Source: JBBAFS01 sp041655255
GTDB taxonomy: Bacteria > Spirochaetota > Spirochaetia > Sphaerochaetales > Sphaerochaetaceae
DNA length: 33,538 nucleotides
NCBI GenBank assembly: GCA_041655255.1
Contig: JBBAFS010000009.1
Span: 1 to 33,538, forward strand
Direction of reading: 5' to 3'
A program made the translations under genes and the position numbers. Positions 32,282 through 33,538 of the stretch are shown here, piece by piece (the stretch's first letter is position 1; each line of letters opens with the position of its first letter). Under the pieces are notes generated by a model. That model was not told the origin of the DNA, searched no databases, and was given only the letters and a program-made list of their open reading frames with translations.

Positions 32282-33238
32282 ATGAAGTATTTAGTTACAG
32301 GTGGAGCTGGTTTTATCGGCTCTAATATTGTTGAAGAATTGTTAAATAGAGGCAAAGAGGTTGTAGTACTCGATAACTTTGCTACTGGAAAAAGAGAGAA
32401 TGTACTTGAGTTGAAGAAAGAGGGGGTTGATAGTAGATTAAGAATTATTGAAGGTGATTTAAGATCGTTCCATACTGTTAGAGATGCTGTTAAAGGGGTT
32501 CAGTATATTCTGCATCAAGGGGCTCTGCCATCAGTGCCCCGTTCTATTCACGATCCTATAACTACTAATGATGTAAATGTACTCGGTACCCTTAACATAT
32601 TAGAGGCTGCGAAAGAGTTTGGCGTAAAAAGAGTAGTTATTGCCTCATCGTCGTCTATTTATGGTAATAGCGAGGTGATGCCTAAAGTTGAAGGTATGCC
32701 TGTGAACCCACTATCACCGTATGCTTTAACTAAATACGCCCAAGAAAAATATGGGCAAATATTTTATGAGCTTTACGGTTTAGAAACTGTATCACTTCGA
32801 TATTTTAATGTGTTTGGTCCTAATCAAGACCCTACCTCGCAATATAGTGCGGTTATACCAAAGTTCATTCGGCTTATTCTAAACGATATCGAACCTGTTA
32901 TATACGGTGATGGTACACAATCAAGAGACTTTACTTATGTTGAGAATAATGTGGCAGCCAACCTCCTCGCCTGTACCTCTGACAAAGCGGTCGGTGAAGT
33001 ATTTAATGTCGCCTGTGGTGAAAGCTTTACCCTTGTTGAGTTAGTTGAAAAAATAAACGCAATATTGGGTAAAAAGATAGAGCCAAAGTTTGATAAGGAA
33101 CGTGCCGGCGACGTTAAACATTCTCTTGCTGGGATCGAAAAAGCAGAAAAGATGTTAGGGTATAAGGTGAGAGTCGGCTTCGAAGAGGGATTGGAAAGAA
33201 CAGTGGAAAGCATTGTGAGGAAAAGCAAGAAAGGGTAG
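32282..33238 (+). CDS. UDP-sugar 4-epimerase (WbpP/TviC-like SDR)
   Basis: A 318-aa extended SDR. The NAD loop is 'GGAGFIG' (residues 7-13), then 'LDNFATGKREN', 'EGDLRS', 'HQGALPSVPRSI', the Ser/Thr region 'ASSSSIYG', and Tyr and Lys in 'SPYALTKYAQEKY'. 'RYFNVFGPNQDP' and 'GDGTQSRDFTYVENNV' complete the pattern. 'ALPSVPRSI' is typical of UDP-GlcNAc 4-epimerases such as WbpP and of TviC, not of GalE. Likely supplies UDP-GalNAc, or UDP-GalNAcA with the 6-dehydrogenase. A GGAG box is present. The last codons merge with the composite repeat that follows. It is the last gene of the cluster in this window. Confidence 0.88.
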   Translation: MKYLVTGGAGFIGSNIVEELLNRGKEVVVLDNFATGKRENVLELKKEGVDSRLRIIEGDLRSFHTVRDAVKGVQYILHQGALPSVPRSIHDPITTNDVNVLGTLNILEAAKEFGVKRVVIASSSSIYGNSEVMPKVEGMPVNPLSPYALTKYAQEKYGQIFYELYGLETVSLRYFNVFGPNQDPTSQYSAVIPKFIRLILNDIEPVIYGDGTQSRDFTYVENNVAANLLACTSDKAVGEVFNVACGESFTLVELVEKINAILGKKIEPKFDKERAGDVKHSLAGIEKAEKMLGYKVRVGFEEGLERTVESIVRKSKKG

Positions 33239-33285
33239 CTAAGTTGTGAAGTTTCGTAGGGGCGGCGGCTTGCTCCGCCCGTTTT
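33225..33285 (+). terminator. Family B palindrome, terminator-like, at the end of the polysaccharide cluster
   Basis: GGGCGG (33260-33265), 9-nt loop, CCGCCC (33275-33280), then GTTTT. The stem plus T-run could stop transcription 20 bp after the last gene. It is at the same time a copy of the composite repeat at 2412-2464, with about 40 shared bases starting inside the coding end of the epimerase gene. Confidence 0.45.
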
Positions 33286-33298
33286 AATAAACCGCACG

Positions 33299-33371
33299 GT
33301 AGAGTAGAGACAGGGTGTTCCCCTGTCCCCCTCTTCAAACCGTGCATGCGGTTTTCCCGCACACGGCTTTC
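33299..33371 (-). ncRNA. Group II intron domains V and VI
   Basis: Domain V on the minus strand is AAGCCGTGTGCGG-GAAA-ACCGCATGCACGGTTT (plus-strand about 33336-33370), with the catalytic AGC triad and a GNRA-type GAAA loop. Domain VI follows: GACAGGG-gaaca-CCCTGTC topped on an AGAG/CTCT base with an unpaired A seven bases from the intron end, the expected place of the branch point. These features are direct reads from the sequence. Confidence 0.85.
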
Positions 33372-33399
33372 CAACAAAGTTCATCGTATGCATTCGCAG

Positions 33400-33537
33400 T
33401 TAGTTAGCTGTAGTGTATTTTGAAGGGTCAATTAAACCATAGTGATTAACTAACACGTTATAAGCATTTTGGCGATATAGCTTACACTTTCGCTGACTTT
33501 TCCTTCGGTAGAACCTGTATATTATATCTGATAAATA
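33400..33537 (-). CDS. ltrA: Group II intron reverse transcriptase/maturase, C-terminal fragment
   Basis: The last 45 codons of a larger frame that enters from the right edge. The peptide begins YLSDIIYRFYRRKSQ and ends NHYGLIDPSKYTTAN, with the stop at 33400-33402. 'YGLIDPSKY' close to the C-terminus is common in bacterial intron-encoded proteins. It sits about 30 bp before domain V, as expected for an ORF in domain IV. No judgement on integrity is possible from this fragment. Confidence 0.72.
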   Translation of the reverse strand, partial: YLSDIIYRFYRRKSQRKCKLYRQNAYNVLVNHYGLIDPSKYTTAN

Positions 33538-33538
33538 A

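Larger units (their letters stand above)
33299..33538 (-). mobile_element. Group II intron, 3' part (cut by window end)
   Basis: Read on the minus strand: the reverse-transcriptase C-terminus, then about 25 nt, then a domain V hairpin, a domain VI hairpin with a candidate branch-point A, and an intron end in CTAC. The 3' exon begins at or near 33298 and runs into the palindrome at 33260-33280. The 5' part of the intron lies to the right of the window. Confidence 0.85.

Noticed and set aside
32935..33393. 152-aa and 87-aa minus-strand frames at the right end
   Set aside because: They run antisense to the epimerase gene and through the palindrome and the intron's domains V-VI, so they are shadows of these.

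Overview
The window looks like a chromosomal segment of an AT-rich, Gram-negative-type (outer-membrane) bacterium. Two things point to the Fibrobacteres-Chlorobi-Bacteroidetes (FCB) side of the tree, for example Cloacimonadota: a TonB-dependent receptor with an N-terminal carboxypeptidase-like domain, and a secreted beta-propeller with a C-terminal FlgD/T9SS-like sorting domain. This placement is an inference from protein style, not from a marker gene. The sigma70-like promoters are close to TTGACA/TATAAT.

Region 1 (1-11,100) is a cobalamin-uptake locus split in two. A cobalamin riboswitch precedes btuF-btuC (579-2326). The ATPase btuD, the outer-membrane receptor btuB and a secreted beta-propeller that I read as a BtuG-like B12-binding partner follow only at 6747-10940. 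Between the halves lies an Fe-S assembly operon on the minus strand (iscR-iscS-iscU, the IscU fused to a MIP18/DUF59-like domain) and a REP-associated tyrosine transposase (RAYT). All gaps here are packed with short GC-rich palindromic repeats of at least two families. They include 97-bp tandem arrays, a 55-bp inverted repeat flanking btuFC, and a direct repeat of about 113 bp flanking the RAYT gene.

Region 2 (11,100-13,000) is a repeat-rich boundary. It holds an intrinsic terminator, more palindromes, a long 72-nt inverted repeat, an orphan MNT-type nucleotidyltransferase gene and one or two unrecognised small genes.

Region 3 (13,014-33,238) is a plus-strand surface-polysaccharide (O-antigen or capsule) cluster of 17 genes. 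In order these are: Wzy polymerase, Wzx flippase, a GT4 glycosyltransferase, the three-enzyme UDP-L-FucNAc pathway (FnlA/CapE, FnlB/CapF, FnlC/CapG), a CapA-like metallophosphatase, a Cys-less asparagine-synthetase-like enzyme, two ATP-grasp ligases, another GT4, a third ATP-grasp ligase, a UDP-sugar 6-dehydrogenase, a DegT aminotransferase, a DUF354 protein, a polysaccharide-deacetylase-like protein and a UDP-sugar 4-epimerase. The block of amide-bond chemistry (three ATP-grasps plus the Asn-synthetase homologue) beside a uronic-acid-forming dehydrogenase suggests a glycan decorated with amino acids or amides. This is the most interesting candidate system in the window. No initiating phosphoglycosyl transferase and no Wza/Wzc export genes are present, so these lie elsewhere.

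Region 4 (33,239-33,538) holds a terminator-like palindrome, then the 3' end of a minus-strand group II intron: domains V and VI plus the last 45 codons of its reverse transcriptase. The rest of the intron lies beyond the window.
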